DNA of 64,000 nucleotides from Planctomycetaceae bacterium (GTDB lineage Bacteria; Planctomycetota; Planctomycetia; Planctomycetales; Planctomycetaceae): NCBI GenBank assembly GCA_041398825.1, contig JAWKTX010000011.1:62001-126000 (forward strand), read 5' to 3'. Under the pieces are notes generated by a model. The model was not told the DNA's origin, made no database searches, and worked only from the letters and a program-made list of their open reading frames with translations. Positions 35,197 through 44,453 of the stretch are shown piece by piece. A program made the translations under genes and the position numbers. Each line of letters begins with the position of its first letter. Within the stretch, counting starts at the first letter, position 1.

Positions 35197-36630
35197 TCAT
35201 TTCCCGCGTGGTGATTCACCGATCACGACTGGGCGATGGTGCGGAATCTGCGCTTTGAAGTCTCCCAGACTTTGCCAGTAAAGCGGTTTCCCAAGGTCAA
35301 CCTCATGAATGGCCACAGTCCCAAACGTTTCCGCAACAGCAGCCGTATTCCCCGCATGATCAAATACCGCTGAAAGCATCCAGTCTGCAGCATGATCAGT
35401 GTACGTACTGCTCACGATCCAAACGTGATTCTCGCAGGCCCGGGCCTTCGCAAGAAGGGGATTACAGCCCCAGACGGGCCAGGCAATGACCTCAGCACCA
35501 TTGTTCGTCAGTTCTCGGGCCACCTCAGGAAAGAAGCCGTCATAACAAACCATCATTCCGACTTTGCCAAAACGTGTTTCGAAAACCGGGTACTCTTCGC
35601 CCGGCGTGATCCCCGCCTCGATTTCCCCACGGGGCAAAGTGACTTTACGATATTTTCCCACAACATCGCCGTCCGGCCCCAACAGTACCGCAACATTGAA
35701 CAAGAGTGGTCCATCACGCTCAACCAGTCCAGCGACGATGTACAGTCCGTGTTCTTTGGCAAGCCCAGCGAAATACTTCGACGACGGCCCGGGAATCGGT
35801 TCTGCCACATCTGCAAACGAAAGCCCCGAACCGTAATAGGTGAGTGTTTCAGGCAGCACAACGAGATCCGCATGTTTGGCGGCCGCTTCTGCAATCAAAG
35901 GAGCAAACTGCTTTCGCTTTTCTTCCGCAGTTCTTCCCGACGATGGTCGGTAGTGAACAGTCGCTAGTCGAACGGTCCGGGACTTCGGCGCAGCGACTTT
36001 AACCATCGATGGCTCCGTCCAGCGAACGACTCCATGAGGCTGCCAGCGATAGTCCAGTTCGATGCGGGCAAAGCGAGCGGCTTCGGGTGCCCGGAAAGTT
36101 CCGGAAACTTCCACCCAAACTTCCGACAAATGAACGTCGTTGACCAGCTGGTCTTGAACATATTCAGGTTCGGCGCGAGGCTTTTCACCAGGCCGATAAC
36201 TGGCAAACGATGGCTCATCTCGTTCAACCGGCTTCCCGCCTTCGCCCTGCCACAATAACCGCACAACGGCCGTACGTCGAGGAAACTTGACACCTTCACA
36301 TTGGCGCATGCACCTGAACTCGTACCAGGCCCCGCCCTCGACCGCAATAGTCTTTGTCCACCGGCCGAACAATCCCGGACGTTCGTCCGCACAGATCGAC
36401 AGGATCGCCTGATTCTCGGGTCCTCCGGATTCAGTCCGTGTGAAAGCTGGTCGGATCTCATCGCGGGGAGATTCCGGAACCCAGACATTCTTCTGATCAT
36501 CACCAGCAGCGGCCGAACAAACCACCGTCAGTACGACTGCGAACACAGCCATCCTTCCGTGTATTTGTTCCGCCAAAACGGAAAGAAGTGTGTGCGAACA
36601 AGAGTGTGAAGGAGAGTGTATGGACTGCAT
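35197..36630 (-). CDS. Secreted carbon-nitrogen hydrolase (nitrilase superfamily)
   Basis: About 477 residues from ATG 36630. ATG 36669 and 36552 are also possible; the hydrophobic segment MAVFAVVLTVVCSAAAG is the signal peptide in any case. Residues ~30-210 form a beta-sandwich-like domain without a named family (WYEFRCMRQCEG, YRWQPHGVVRW). Residues ~220-460 are the nitrilase core with the triad Glu in VVLPETLTYYG, Lys in YRKVTLPRGEIE and Cys in MMVCYDGFFPE. Such enzymes cut amide or nitrile bonds. The secreted two-domain form is common in planctomycetes. Confidence 0.9.
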   Translation of the reverse strand: MQSIHSPSHSCSHTLLSVLAEQIHGRMAVFAVVLTVVCSAAAGDDQKNVWVPESPRDEIRPAFTRTESGGPENQAILSICADERPGLFGRWTKTIAVEGGAWYEFRCMRQCEGVKFPRRTAVVRLLWQGEGGKPVERDEPSFASYRPGEKPRAEPEYVQDQLVNDVHLSEVWVEVSGTFRAPEAARFARIELDYRWQPHGVVRWTEPSMVKVAAPKSRTVRLATVHYRPSSGRTAEEKRKQFAPLIAEAAAKHADLVVLPETLTYYGSGLSFADVAEPIPGPSSKYFAGLAKEHGLYIVAGLVERDGPLLFNVAVLLGPDGDVVGKYRKVTLPRGEIEAGITPGEEYPVFETRFGKVGMMVCYDGFFPEVARELTNNGAEVIAWPVWGCNPLLAKARACENHVWIVSSTYTDHAADWMLSAVFDHAGNTAAVAETFGTVAIHEVDLGKPLYWQSLGDFKAQIPHHRPVVIGESPRGK

Positions 36631-36757
36631 GGCAGATTCCCGAAAACCAATGAAAGGTCTCTTCAGCAATCATCAGCATCATTCAGCAGCCCCGGGAGAT
36701 CAAGTCAAGACACCATTTTGCATGAAGCAAAGGCGGTACAACGCATCAATTCAGGAG

Positions 36758-37084
36758 CTATTTTCGCTGAGCATTCAGGAGTGTGCGGCACCGCTGTACT
36801 GCGGACGTCCATTCGCCTGCTCTTGCTTCGGCCATGATCTCCGACAAAAGGACCCGCTCACTTTCCAGCAAATCTTCACGACGGGATTCAGCAAGCTGAA
36901 CTGCTGCCGCCTCCAGCCTTTCCATGTTCCGCACGCTGCACGCACTATAAATGGCGACGGTATACTCCGACGCAGACTGGCTCAGTTCGGGCGATCGCCC
37001 GCAACCAAACACGACCAGAAACAGCACCCACAACTGGCAACACCTGTGCAAACCCAATCGCACCGCACCAGACTCAATCCTCAT
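36758..37084 (-). CDS. Small lipoprotein paired with the DUF1559 protein
   Basis: 108 residues. N-terminal hydrophobic stretch ending VVFGCGRS, a lipobox with the lipid-carrying Cys at 28. The rest is a short helical domain (ERLEAAAVQLAESRREDLLESERVLL) without a recognised family. It starts 11 bases after the DUF1559 stop, the usual place for such small lipoproteins in planctomycetes. Function unknown. Confidence 0.7.
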   Translation of the reverse strand: MRIESGAVRLGLHRCCQLWVLFLVVFGCGRSPELSQSASEYTVAIYSACSVRNMERLEAAAVQLAESRREDLLESERVLLSEIMAEARAGEWTSAVQRCRTLLNAQRK

Positions 37085-37095
37085 GGCTGGCCTCC

Positions 37096-38151
37096 TTAAA
37101 ACTCGCCGATCAATTCTCCTTCGGCCATGCTGGATAGCTCAGCCCAGGTGAACAGATAAATGTCCTCGGAAATAAACCGGACGGAGCCATCACCCAGACA
37201 AACAAATCCGCCGCCGGGATGTTCGGAGTACATCTGGCCCACGTGGTAGGCGGGAAAATTGACGGGATGAATAATCGGGTAACCAGTGATATCCAGTTCA
37301 CCGCCCGATGGACCGGCGTGGACCAGAGTCAATGTGGCGGCAGAATCCGGTGCGTTCAGAGGCGAATCAATCCGTGGCGTGACGATGGCACCGGGGACAA
37401 CTCCCGCCCAGGACTTGTCGCTTAACTGAGAGGAATGCTCTCCCAGAAAGATAGTGTTCGACAACCCATCCGTCACATCACGGAATCGCGTCGCTGAATT
37501 ACGATAGAAAGGTCCGTCGGCAACACGAGACACATTTCCTTCAATCCGAACGGTTTCGGTTTCGCCCGTGTAAATATTTACGAACCTGATGCCGGTTAAA
37601 GAACCACCACACTCGCCCCAGCAGGATTCCTGCCCGTGACTTGCCACATAATGCGACCTTCCAAGAAGAACAGCACCACCGGACGTTTGCAATATTCCGC
37701 TCGCACCCATCACGGAAAAAGGTTCCGAATCTCCTGAAGAAGAAGGGCACAACAACGCTGCCAACCGAACAGACACGGTCTGGCGATGCTGAGGATCCCA
37801 GATCGGAAGGCGAGTATCAATTTGACTGCTGAGATTCCCCTGGTCGATGTACGGTAACAAAGATGAAAGCCACCCCCACCCGGGCGTGGCGTCCCATGTG
37901 ATTGAGTCGTGGTCGGCCACGTTGGGCGGCATTCCGCTGGATGCCGCAAACGAGTAGTATCCGGCAGGCAAACGCTGATGAACGTCGTGATAATTGTGAA
38001 CGGCAAGCCCAAGCTGCTTCAGATTATTACGGCATTGTGTTCGTCGTGCTGCTTCCCGAGCTTCCTGAACGGCAGGAAGAAGAAGCCCAATAAGAATTGC
38101 GACAACCGCAATCACAACCAACAGTTCGATGAGGGTAAATCCGCGACGCAT
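37096..38151 (-). CDS. DUF1559 (SBP_bac_10) protein with prepilin-like N-terminus
   Basis: 351 residues. Start MRRGFTLIELLVVIAVVAIL is a type IV pilin/pseudopilin signal cut after Gly4 with methylation at Phe5. AREAARRTQCRNNLKQLGLA is the diagnostic DUF1559 block, followed by a beta-rich domain with C...C pairs and the C-terminal HPGGGFVCLGDGSVRFIS motif. These proteins are expanded only in planctomycetes; they may be surface fibres or a pseudopilus. The start is 16 bases from the first TTAG-N6-CTAA box of mntR, so both promoters may be under one operator. Confidence 0.95.
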   Translation of the reverse strand: MRRGFTLIELLVVIAVVAILIGLLLPAVQEAREAARRTQCRNNLKQLGLAVHNYHDVHQRLPAGYYSFAASSGMPPNVADHDSITWDATPGWGWLSSLLPYIDQGNLSSQIDTRLPIWDPQHRQTVSVRLAALLCPSSSGDSEPFSVMGASGILQTSGGAVLLGRSHYVASHGQESCWGECGGSLTGIRFVNIYTGETETVRIEGNVSRVADGPFYRNSATRFRDVTDGLSNTIFLGEHSSQLSDKSWAGVVPGAIVTPRIDSPLNAPDSAATLTLVHAGPSGGELDITGYPIIHPVNFPAYHVGQMYSEHPGGGFVCLGDGSVRFISEDIYLFTWAELSSMAEGELIGEF

Positions 38152-38167
38152 CCGAGGCCCCTAAAAA

Positions 38168-38211
38168 TTAGCCATGACTAACTTAGCACAGGCTAATTTA
38201 GCGTCGACTAA
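38168..38211 (+). promoter_or_regulatory. Three tandem TTAG-N6-CTAA palindromes upstream of mntR
   Basis: Three 14-bp inverted repeats in a row with single-base spacers, so a 15-bp period: 38168-38181, 38183-38196 and 38198-38211. TTAG and CTAA arms are identical in all three; the six central bases differ. TTAG/CTAA arms are known from DtxR/MntR operators, so this looks like a self-regulation site. The first ATG (38174) lies inside the first box, so the gene start is placed at 38216. Confidence 0.75.
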
Positions 38212-38215
38212 CAAT

Positions 38216-38671
38216 ATGGCCAGCAAAAAACTGAAACTTCCTGACTTCCGGCAGACAAAAGTGAAAAAAGGCACACAACGAAACCAACACACGCGGACAC
38301 GCGACGACCACGCGACAGAAACGACCGAAGACTACGTGGAAGCGATTGCAGAGATTACTGACAATGCCGGAGTCTGCCGTGGCGTGGACCTGGCGCGGCA
38401 TTTCGAAGTCAGCAATGTGACCGTCAACAAGACCATCAACCGACTGCAGCGCGACGGGTACGCCATCACCGAACCCTATGGTCCGGTTTCTCTAACCGCA
38501 AAAGGGCGCAAACTGGCGGCGGAATGCCGCCGAAGACACAAAATTGTCTATCAATTCCTGCTTGCACTGGGCGTCGACGAACAGACAGCCCGCGTCGATT
38601 CAGAAGGAATCGAGCACCACGTCAGCCCATCCACGTTATCGCTGATGGAGAATTTTGCCAGCAAGCGCTAG
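38216..38671 (+). CDS. mntR: MntR/DtxR-family manganese-responsive repressor
   Basis: 151 residues from ATG 38216. A start at 38174 is possible but falls within the operator. A basic N-terminal tail leads to TEDYVEAIAEITDNAGVCRGVDLARHFEVSNVTVNKTINRLQRDG, the winged helix of DtxR type. The metal-binding and dimer domain follows with RRRHKIVYQFLLALGV, DSEGIEHHVSP (Glu/His ligands). There is no SH3-like third domain, so it is the short MntR form. Its targets should be Mn transporters, none of which is nearby. Confidence 0.9.
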   Translation: MASKKLKLPDFRQTKVKKGTQRNQHTRTRDDHATETTEDYVEAIAEITDNAGVCRGVDLARHFEVSNVTVNKTINRLQRDGYAITEPYGPVSLTAKGRKLAAECRRRHKIVYQFLLALGVDEQTARVDSEGIEHHVSPSTLSLMENFASKR

Positions 38672-38676
38672 CCTGG

Positions 38677-38695
38677 CAGCCTGCTGAAAAACGGG
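38677..38695 (+). repeat. Dispersed repeat CAGCCTGCTGAAAAACGGG
   Basis: Copy 1 of a repeat also present at 53346-53364 (one base different). Its complement resembles the hairpin at 38750-38773, so the two form an outer inverted repeat after mntR. Confidence 0.65.
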
Positions 38696-38749
38696 GCTGG
38701 CTCGAGCAGGAGACCTTAAGACACGACGGTTTCCAGTCGTCCTGCCTGC

Positions 38750-38773
38750 CTGTCCCGGTTTTTCAACGGACAG
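38750..38773. terminator. CTGTCC...GGACAG hairpin between converging mntR and ettA
   Basis: Six-bp stem with a 12-base loop containing TTTTTC. An almost identical hairpin follows the pqiA-like gene (58954-58977). The position after stop codons suggests a terminator or 3' RNA element. Confidence 0.5.
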
Positions 38774-38779
38774 CCGGAG

Positions 38780-40450
38780 TCATCGGCTGAGCGGTTTAAA
38801 TCGTCCGCCCTTTGGAGTCTCCGCATCGTCACCAAGTCGTTCGCGAAGCTGCTGTTCGTAGATACGGTAGTTTCCTTCGCACCAGACAACTTTGTCACCT
38901 TCGAATGCCATAATATGCGTGGCAATTCGGTCGAGAAACCACCGGTCGTGGCTGACAACAACGGCACAGCCACCGAAATTGGAGAGCCCCTCTTCCAGAG
39001 CTCGAAGAGTATCAACGTCCAGGTCGTTTGTTGGTTCGTCCAGCAGAAGAAGATTCCCCCCTGAACGCAAAAGTTTTGCCATGTGGACGCGATTACGTTC
39101 GCCACCGGACAGCTGACCCACAAACTTCTGCTGATCCGGACCTTTGAAATTGAAACGCCCGCAGTAGGCCCTCGCGTGAATCTTTACAGATCCGACTTCC
39201 AGGGTGTCGTGCCCACCGGAGATTTCCTGGTACACCGTCTTTTTCGGATCGAGAGCATCACGCGACTGATCGACGTACGAAATATCGACCGTTTCTCCAA
39301 TCCGCAACGTCCCGGAATCTGGCTGTTCTGTTCCCATAATCATGCGGAAAAGAGTCGTCTTGCCAGCTCCATTCGGACCGATGACTCCCACGATACCACC
39401 GGGCGGAAGGTCGAAATTCAGATCCTCAAACAAGACCCGATCACCAAATGATTTCTTCAGGTTCTCTGCCTTGACGACCAGTTGCCCCAGCTTCCGTGAC
39501 GTTGGAATCTGAATCTGAGCGGCTTCATCGCGGGCGTCATACTGCTGTGAGGCCAGTTCGTTGTAGCGTTCCAGTCGGGCTTTGTTCTTCGTGGCTCGCG
39601 CTTTGGGCGACATGCGAACCCATTCAAGTTCCCGTTTCAGCTCCTTCTGGCGCCGGGATTCGTTGCGTTCTTCCAGTTCCAGACGTTTTCGTTTCTGCTC
39701 AAGCCACGACGTGTAATTCCCTTCGTACGGGATACCGCGTCCGCGGTCGAGCTCAAGAATCCAGCCAGCCACATTGTCCAGGAAATAGCGATCGTGCGTC
39801 ACGGCCACAACAGTTCCCGGGAACTGGTGGAGAAACCGTTCCAGCCATGCAATGGATGTGGCATCCAGATGGTTCGTTGGTTCGTCCAGCAACAACATAT
39901 CCGGATTCATCAATAGTAACTGACACATCGCCACACGGCGTTTTTCTCCACCAGACAGCGTGGCAATCTTTGATTCGGCAGGCGGAAGCATCATTGCATC
40001 AGCCGCGATTTCCAGAGTCCGATCCAGTTCCCAGAGATTCTTGAGATCGATTTCGTCCTGAACGCGCGCTTGTTCGTCAAGAAGCTTCTCCATTTCCTCA
40101 GGCGACATATCCTCGCCCAGCTTCATACTCAATTCGTTGAAGCGATCCAGGACCGCTCGCGAATCCGCAACAGCGTCTTCAACACACTCACCAACGGTTC
40201 GTTCCGGATCGAGCCGGGGCTCCTGTGGGAAATAGCCAATCCTGATTCCCTTTGCAGGCCGGACAGTCCCCATGAAGTCCTTGTCTTCGCCGGCCATGAT
40301 TTTCAACAGCGTGCTTTTACCCGCACCGTTGCTGCCAAGCACCCCAATTTTTGCCCCTGGATAGAACGACAGCCAAATATCAGACAGGATCTCCTTCTCG
40401 TCATAAAGTCGAGTGAGACTCTCAATCGTCATGATGTACTGCTGAGCCAT
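38780..40450 (-). CDS. ettA: ABC-F ATPase, energy-dependent translational throttle EttA
   Basis: 556 residues from MAQQYIMTIESL, the family start; five extra codons upstream are possible. Two ATP-binding domains: GSNGAGKST and ATLSGGEKRRVAM, LLLDEPTNHLD in the first; GPNGAGKTT, GQLSGGERNRVHM and LLLDEPTNDLD in the second. The tRNA-interaction arm (EWVRMSPKARATKNKARLERY) lies between them. EttA sits in the ribosomal E site and senses ATP/ADP at the first peptide bond. Length and linker match EttA rather than other ABC-F types. Confidence 0.96.
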   Translation of the reverse strand: MAQQYIMTIESLTRLYDEKEILSDIWLSFYPGAKIGVLGSNGAGKSTLLKIMAGEDKDFMGTVRPAKGIRIGYFPQEPRLDPERTVGECVEDAVADSRAVLDRFNELSMKLGEDMSPEEMEKLLDEQARVQDEIDLKNLWELDRTLEIAADAMMLPPAESKIATLSGGEKRRVAMCQLLLMNPDMLLLDEPTNHLDATSIAWLERFLHQFPGTVVAVTHDRYFLDNVAGWILELDRGRGIPYEGNYTSWLEQKRKRLELEERNESRRQKELKRELEWVRMSPKARATKNKARLERYNELASQQYDARDEAAQIQIPTSRKLGQLVVKAENLKKSFGDRVLFEDLNFDLPPGGIVGVIGPNGAGKTTLFRMIMGTEQPDSGTLRIGETVDISYVDQSRDALDPKKTVYQEISGGHDTLEVGSVKIHARAYCGRFNFKGPDQQKFVGQLSGGERNRVHMAKLLRSGGNLLLLDEPTNDLDVDTLRALEEGLSNFGGCAVVVSHDRWFLDRIATHIMAFEGDKVVWCEGNYRIYEQQLRERLGDDAETPKGGRFKPLSR

Positions 40451-40655
40451 TGTGGGAGCTTTCAAATCTCGTTGGACGATGACTGTTTTCTGCCAGAATC
40501 ACTGAAGAACCACCTCACTGATGCGTCGTTCAGGCATCGGGTTCTTCAAACGCTGTAAGTCAACCTTGATTCTAGTGCCGTCAACAGGCCATTCCTGAAT
40601 GTTCGTCGAGTAAGACCTTAGACGGACGAATCCCCGACTGAAAACATGTGTAAAA

Positions 40656-41258
40656 TCAGTGGTCGGACTTTTTCTTTGCGACAGACTTTGAAACTTTTCG
40701 CGGCCTTTTGGGTTTCGCGATCAACTTCTTCAGCAGATCGACCATGAAACGAAATGCTTCGGGATAGACTCGATCATCCGAACTGCCACGAGGACCTGCC
40801 ACGTTCAGGATGCGAATTCTATGAAGGTGGATCCACTCGACAACTGAGGCCAATTGTTCACTGCGTGGATTCTCATCAGTCAGCAATCCCGGAGAGGGAT
40901 CAGGGTCAAGATGTACGATCTGAACGGGCCGGGCGTACGCCTGAGCCGCGGAAATCGTCAACCTCGTACCGCTGCTGATCTCATTGAGCACAATGATCAG
41001 CGTCGCGTCGGAATCACGAGCATTCCAGTCGGTCCGAATCGCGTAGGACCGGGCATGCGTCTCTTTCAACGGATAAGTGCCCGGAATCATTCCATCTTCG
41101 GATCGCCGTCCCCTTGGACACCATCCTCCGATGGGTATGTTCAACTCAAGTGCCGCATCCAGGGCCGCGCGGTCAACTCCGGTTTGTCCTCCCGAAACCA
41201 CCATGAATGGTCCACTTTCGCGGCCCGACATCTGCCTCACGTTCTCCGCTGACGTCAA
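40656..41258 (-). CDS. Putative molybdenum-carrier-like Rossmann protein
   Basis: 200 residues. FMVVSGGQTGVDRAALDAAL near the N-terminus, GGWCPRGRRSEDG and SDATLIIVLNEISSGTRLTI form a DprA/LOG-like Rossmann fold as in the molybdenum-cofactor carrier family. The true ligand is unproven; nucleotides are also possible. The C-terminal tail is Lys-rich (KPKRPRKVSKSVAKKK). The ATG overlaps the kinase stop by four bases, so they are coupled, and MSGRESG nine codons in is an alternative start. Confidence 0.8.
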   Translation of the reverse strand: MTSAENVRQMSGRESGPFMVVSGGQTGVDRAALDAALELNIPIGGWCPRGRRSEDGMIPGTYPLKETHARSYAIRTDWNARDSDATLIIVLNEISSGTRLTISAAQAYARPVQIVHLDPDPSPGLLTDENPRSEQLASVVEWIHLHRIRILNVAGPRGSSDDRVYPEAFRFMVDLLKKLIAKPKRPRKVSKSVAKKKSDH

Positions 41259-42961
41259 CGGTTCTTCCTTTGCTCAATCGCACGTGCGAAAGCCGTGGAG
41301 ACTCGTTTTAGCCGCACTGTTTCGCTGTTAATTTCGCCCACGGCGACCCGCGAAACACCATAAGCAACCAGTTTCAACACGTAAACCAGGACACCCAATA
41401 AAATACAGGGAATCAAAATCCACGGGTTACCAGTCGCACGCTGAGTCAGATAGCCACCAAAATACAGCCCTGCCAGAAGCCCCATTGGTATCAATATCCA
41501 TCCCAGGCTTGCAAACAGCGTCATGTCTGACCAATGCCGGCGATGTTTCTGACACAACGGACAGGAGATTCGTACTTTCCGGGTCATCAGGATCGCAAGC
41601 ACGATCCCAATCGGAAAAAACAAAATCAGTCCCAGCACGATCAGCCCCCCTGCCAGATCAGACGTGTGCTGAAACTCTTTGTACTGTCGACGCCTGGTTG
41701 GAACTCCGCACACGATGCAAACATCCGGCAGATCGTTGCTTTCAGCCATCTCCAGCGGAATATTCACGCAGGAATCCCCCGAGTGACCCTCCGAATCGTC
41801 CGGCACAGCATTCCCCGAATCATCAGGCCGGCGATCATCTCCAGCCACGAAGTCACGAATCCCTGCAGCCATGGCGGCCACGCCGTTGTCGATGATCGTG
41901 GAGACTCCGGGCAACCCCCGGACATCATCAGTTGAAGAAGAAAACTTTCCGGAAGAAATCGTGCTGATATGCGATGCCACTTCTCCAGCGGACTGATAGC
42001 GACGCCCAGGATCACTTGCCAGGGCGCGCATGATGACGGAGTCCAGACGGACATCACTCCCAACCCGCCGGGAAGGCATTTCGAATGCACCTGCCGGAAC
42101 CTCGCCGGTCAGCATTTCATACAGCACGACCCCCAGCGAGTAGATATCTGCACGGTGATCCACGTTTCCGGATTTCGTCATCTGCTCCGGGGCCATGTAT
42201 CGAACAGTCCCCAGAATCTGATGTGTGCCCGTCAGCGTGAAGTCCGCGTTGTCTCCACTCAGTTTGGCCAATCCAAAATCTGCAATTTTCACATGCCCGG
42301 CTGCATCCAGAAGAATATTCTCCGGCTTGATATCGCGGTGAACGATTCCACGCGAATGAGCATACTGCAACGCTTCACAGATCTGAGGAACAATCAACAT
42401 CGCATGCTCTGGCGATGTACGGCCGGACTCAATGACCTGCCTGAGATTGACACCTTCCACATATTCCATCAGGAAGTAGTAAAGAGGCTGCGATTCTGCC
42501 GTCTCCGGGTCTTCGAACTGTACCTCGCCAAAATCATAAACTCCCACGATGTGTTTGTTATTGAGCTTCGCAAGCGTTCTCGCTTCCCGATTGAATCGCT
42601 CTGCAAACGCCGGATCCGAGGCAGAATCGGGCCGAATGATCTTCAGAGCGGCCAGTCGATCCAGCTTGATCTGGCGCACCTTATAAACCGCCCCCATCCC
42701 CCCACGCCCGATGACTTCGACTATTTCCAGCTGCGGAAACAAGCTGGCAATGGCCGACGACTCGGGAGCCGAGAAACTCCCCCGGGGCTGAAATGTCGGG
42801 GCAATCGCAGAGTTGCTGATCATACTGGACGGTGCGTTGCGTAATTCCGGGGAGACATGATCCTCAAATGCAGCAGCCAGAAGACATCTCGGACAAAGTC
42901 CATCCGTCTTATCCGCCGAAATGGAAGCACCGCATTGGGGGCAAGTACTGGAATTTGACAT
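41255..42961 (-). CDS. Membrane Ser/Thr protein kinase with N-terminal zinc ribbon
   Basis: 568 residues. A zinc ribbon CPQC...CPRC (C7, C10, C23, C26) opens the protein. Kinase domain ~83-340: GRGGMGAVYK, LAALKIIRP (K107), HRDIKPENILLD, ADFGLAKLSG, GTVRYMAPEQ, all catalytic residues kept. A second Cys-rich segment (VCIVCGVPTRRRQ) precedes three to four membrane helices at ~430-545. Planctomycetes use such kinases with ECF sigma factors; one lies 80 bases upstream on the same strand. It is coupled to the downstream carrier-like gene by a four-base overlap. Confidence 0.94.
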   Translation of the reverse strand: MSNSSTCPQCGASISADKTDGLCPRCLLAAAFEDHVSPELRNAPSSMISNSAIAPTFQPRGSFSAPESSAIASLFPQLEIVEVIGRGGMGAVYKVRQIKLDRLAALKIIRPDSASDPAFAERFNREARTLAKLNNKHIVGVYDFGEVQFEDPETAESQPLYYFLMEYVEGVNLRQVIESGRTSPEHAMLIVPQICEALQYAHSRGIVHRDIKPENILLDAAGHVKIADFGLAKLSGDNADFTLTGTHQILGTVRYMAPEQMTKSGNVDHRADIYSLGVVLYEMLTGEVPAGAFEMPSRRVGSDVRLDSVIMRALASDPGRRYQSAGEVASHISTISSGKFSSSTDDVRGLPGVSTIIDNGVAAMAAGIRDFVAGDDRRPDDSGNAVPDDSEGHSGDSCVNIPLEMAESNDLPDVCIVCGVPTRRRQYKEFQHTSDLAGGLIVLGLILFFPIGIVLAILMTRKVRISCPLCQKHRRHWSDMTLFASLGWILIPMGLLAGLYFGGYLTQRATGNPWILIPCILLGVLVYVLKLVAYGVSRVAVGEINSETVRLKRVSTAFARAIEQRKNR

Positions 42962-43044
42962 CGCTTAAAGGTCCGATTTCAAAAGTATCAGAACAGATTC
43001 TGATGCTGCTGTTCACCGGTTTTCCGCTGAGGTTACAAACGAAA

Positions 43045-43803
43045 TCAGGAATTCATGGAAACCGCGCTGAACAGACGTCGAATTTCATCCTCGACTTCTT
43101 CCGCACGCTGCACGGTCTGAGCAATTTCCGAACGAAGCAACTCACGGAAACGCAGCTTTAGCCGATGTGCGGCGACTTTGACAGCGTTTTCCTGCATACC
43201 CAGCTGTTCAGCGATTTCCGCATACCGGCAGCACTGCACGTCTGTCACAGTTAACTTCAGCATTTCAAACAGATCCAGCTTACCCTTAGCACAATACTCA
43301 TCACGAAGCAGGTCAAGCACTGCCTGCAACAAAGCCAGAGCCCACTCGTGTTCAAAAATTCGCTCCGCTGTTTCCTCGTCTACGGCTTCAATCTGAAGCT
43401 CGTTCTCTGCAGATTCGAAATTCAGCGACAATGTGGCAACCTGGCCCCCCCGTTTGATTCGGTGCAAATTTCGGTAGTAGTTGGACAGGAACCGCTGACA
43501 GGCCGTCAGTAGAAATGTCCGAAACCGTCCCCGCCCCGGATCTGCCGTCTGAATCGCCTGACGCGAAAGCAACTCAGCAAAGAATGACTGGGCCAGATCC
43601 TGCGCATCGTGGGTGTTCGCGACCCGGCGGCAGAAGTATCGATACACCGGTAACCAGTAAGTTTGACAAAGTGTTTCGAGGGCGCGGGCAGAAGTCCCGG
43701 GAGACTCTCCACGGCCGGCAGCCAGCACAATGCTCCAGCAGGTCGTATGGAAACGTCCGGGAACCGAATGAATGAACTCAGAGGGGCTTTGGCGACCAGC
43801 CAT
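43045..43803 (-). CDS. ECF-type RNA polymerase sigma factor of the planctomycete kinase-linked group
   Basis: 252 residues. RFHTTCWSIVLAAGRG at the N-terminus is typical of the sigma group that sits beside Ser/Thr kinases. Region 2 is YWLPVYRYFCRRVANTHDAQDLAQSFFAELL; FRTFLLTACQRFLSNYYR follows; region 4 is YAEIAEQLGMQENAVKVAAHRLKLRFRELL. A ~60-residue acidic stretch separates the domains. It should direct polymerase to genes controlled through the partner kinase, probably by phosphorylation or scaffold release. Upstream of the kinase on the same strand. Confidence 0.92.
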   Translation of the reverse strand: MAGRQSPSEFIHSVPGRFHTTCWSIVLAAGRGESPGTSARALETLCQTYWLPVYRYFCRRVANTHDAQDLAQSFFAELLSRQAIQTADPGRGRFRTFLLTACQRFLSNYYRNLHRIKRGGQVATLSLNFESAENELQIEAVDEETAERIFEHEWALALLQAVLDLLRDEYCAKGKLDLFEMLKLTVTDVQCCRYAEIAEQLGMQENAVKVAAHRLKLRFRELLRSEIAQTVQRAEEVEDEIRRLFSAVSMNS

Positions 43804-43842
43804 CGTTCTCAGTGCTCCGGGTGACTCGATTCGACCGCCAAT

Positions 43843-44418
43843 TCAATTCCACTCAGGGTTCCTGACATTATGCGGCAACAGACGACTGGCTCGCTGCAAC
43901 CGTCGCATGCAAACCTCCCACACTCCGTAAGGATCTTCTTCAAGAACAACAGAGCCATCGCCAGGAATCGATAACCAGTCGCCACGATCAATTTCCGATT
44001 CCAGTTGCCCGGCCCCCCAGCCAGCGTAACCACAGTAAACCCGGAATCGAACTTCCTTCTCTGGCTTCAATCCATCGACAACAACGGACTCAAACGACTC
44101 GTGGCTGCCGGCAAGAAAAACCCCCGGAACGATTTCCTGATCATGCTGCCCCAGCGTAAGGCAGTTATGCATGATGAATAACGACGAGGTTTCGACGGGC
44201 CCGCCAACAAAAACAGGTGTCTCACATCGCCCGGTGGAAATATGTTCCGAAAGTGCTGTTTCGACAGAAACCGCTGATGGACGATTCAGGACCAGCCCCA
44301 TCGCCCCCTCGCTGTTGTGCTCCAGCATCAGAACAACGGTCCGATAAAAGTTCGGATCACGCATATGATTTGCAGCGATCAGAAAATGTCCCTGGAGCGA
44401 CATCATATCAGCGAACAC
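43843..44418 (-). CDS. algH: YqgE/AlgH family protein (UPF0301)
   Basis: 191 residues. SLQGHFLIAANHMRDPNFYRTVVLMLEHNSEGAMGLVLNRP is the family signature; VFVGGPV and FRVYCGYAGWGAGQLESEI are also diagnostic. The biochemical role is unknown; AlgH was first noted as a regulator of alginate genes. The C-terminus lacks nothing obvious. Met6 (44403) is an alternative start giving the more usual length. Confidence 0.93.
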   Translation of the reverse strand: MFADMMSLQGHFLIAANHMRDPNFYRTVVLMLEHNSEGAMGLVLNRPSAVSVETALSEHISTGRCETPVFVGGPVETSSLFIMHNCLTLGQHDQEIVPGVFLAGSHESFESVVVDGLKPEKEVRFRVYCGYAGWGAGQLESEIDRGDWLSIPGDGSVVLEEDPYGVWEVCMRRLQRASRLLPHNVRNPEWN

Positions 44419-44453
44419 TCAGAGCTTGAGAAAGACACCAGTATAAACAAACG

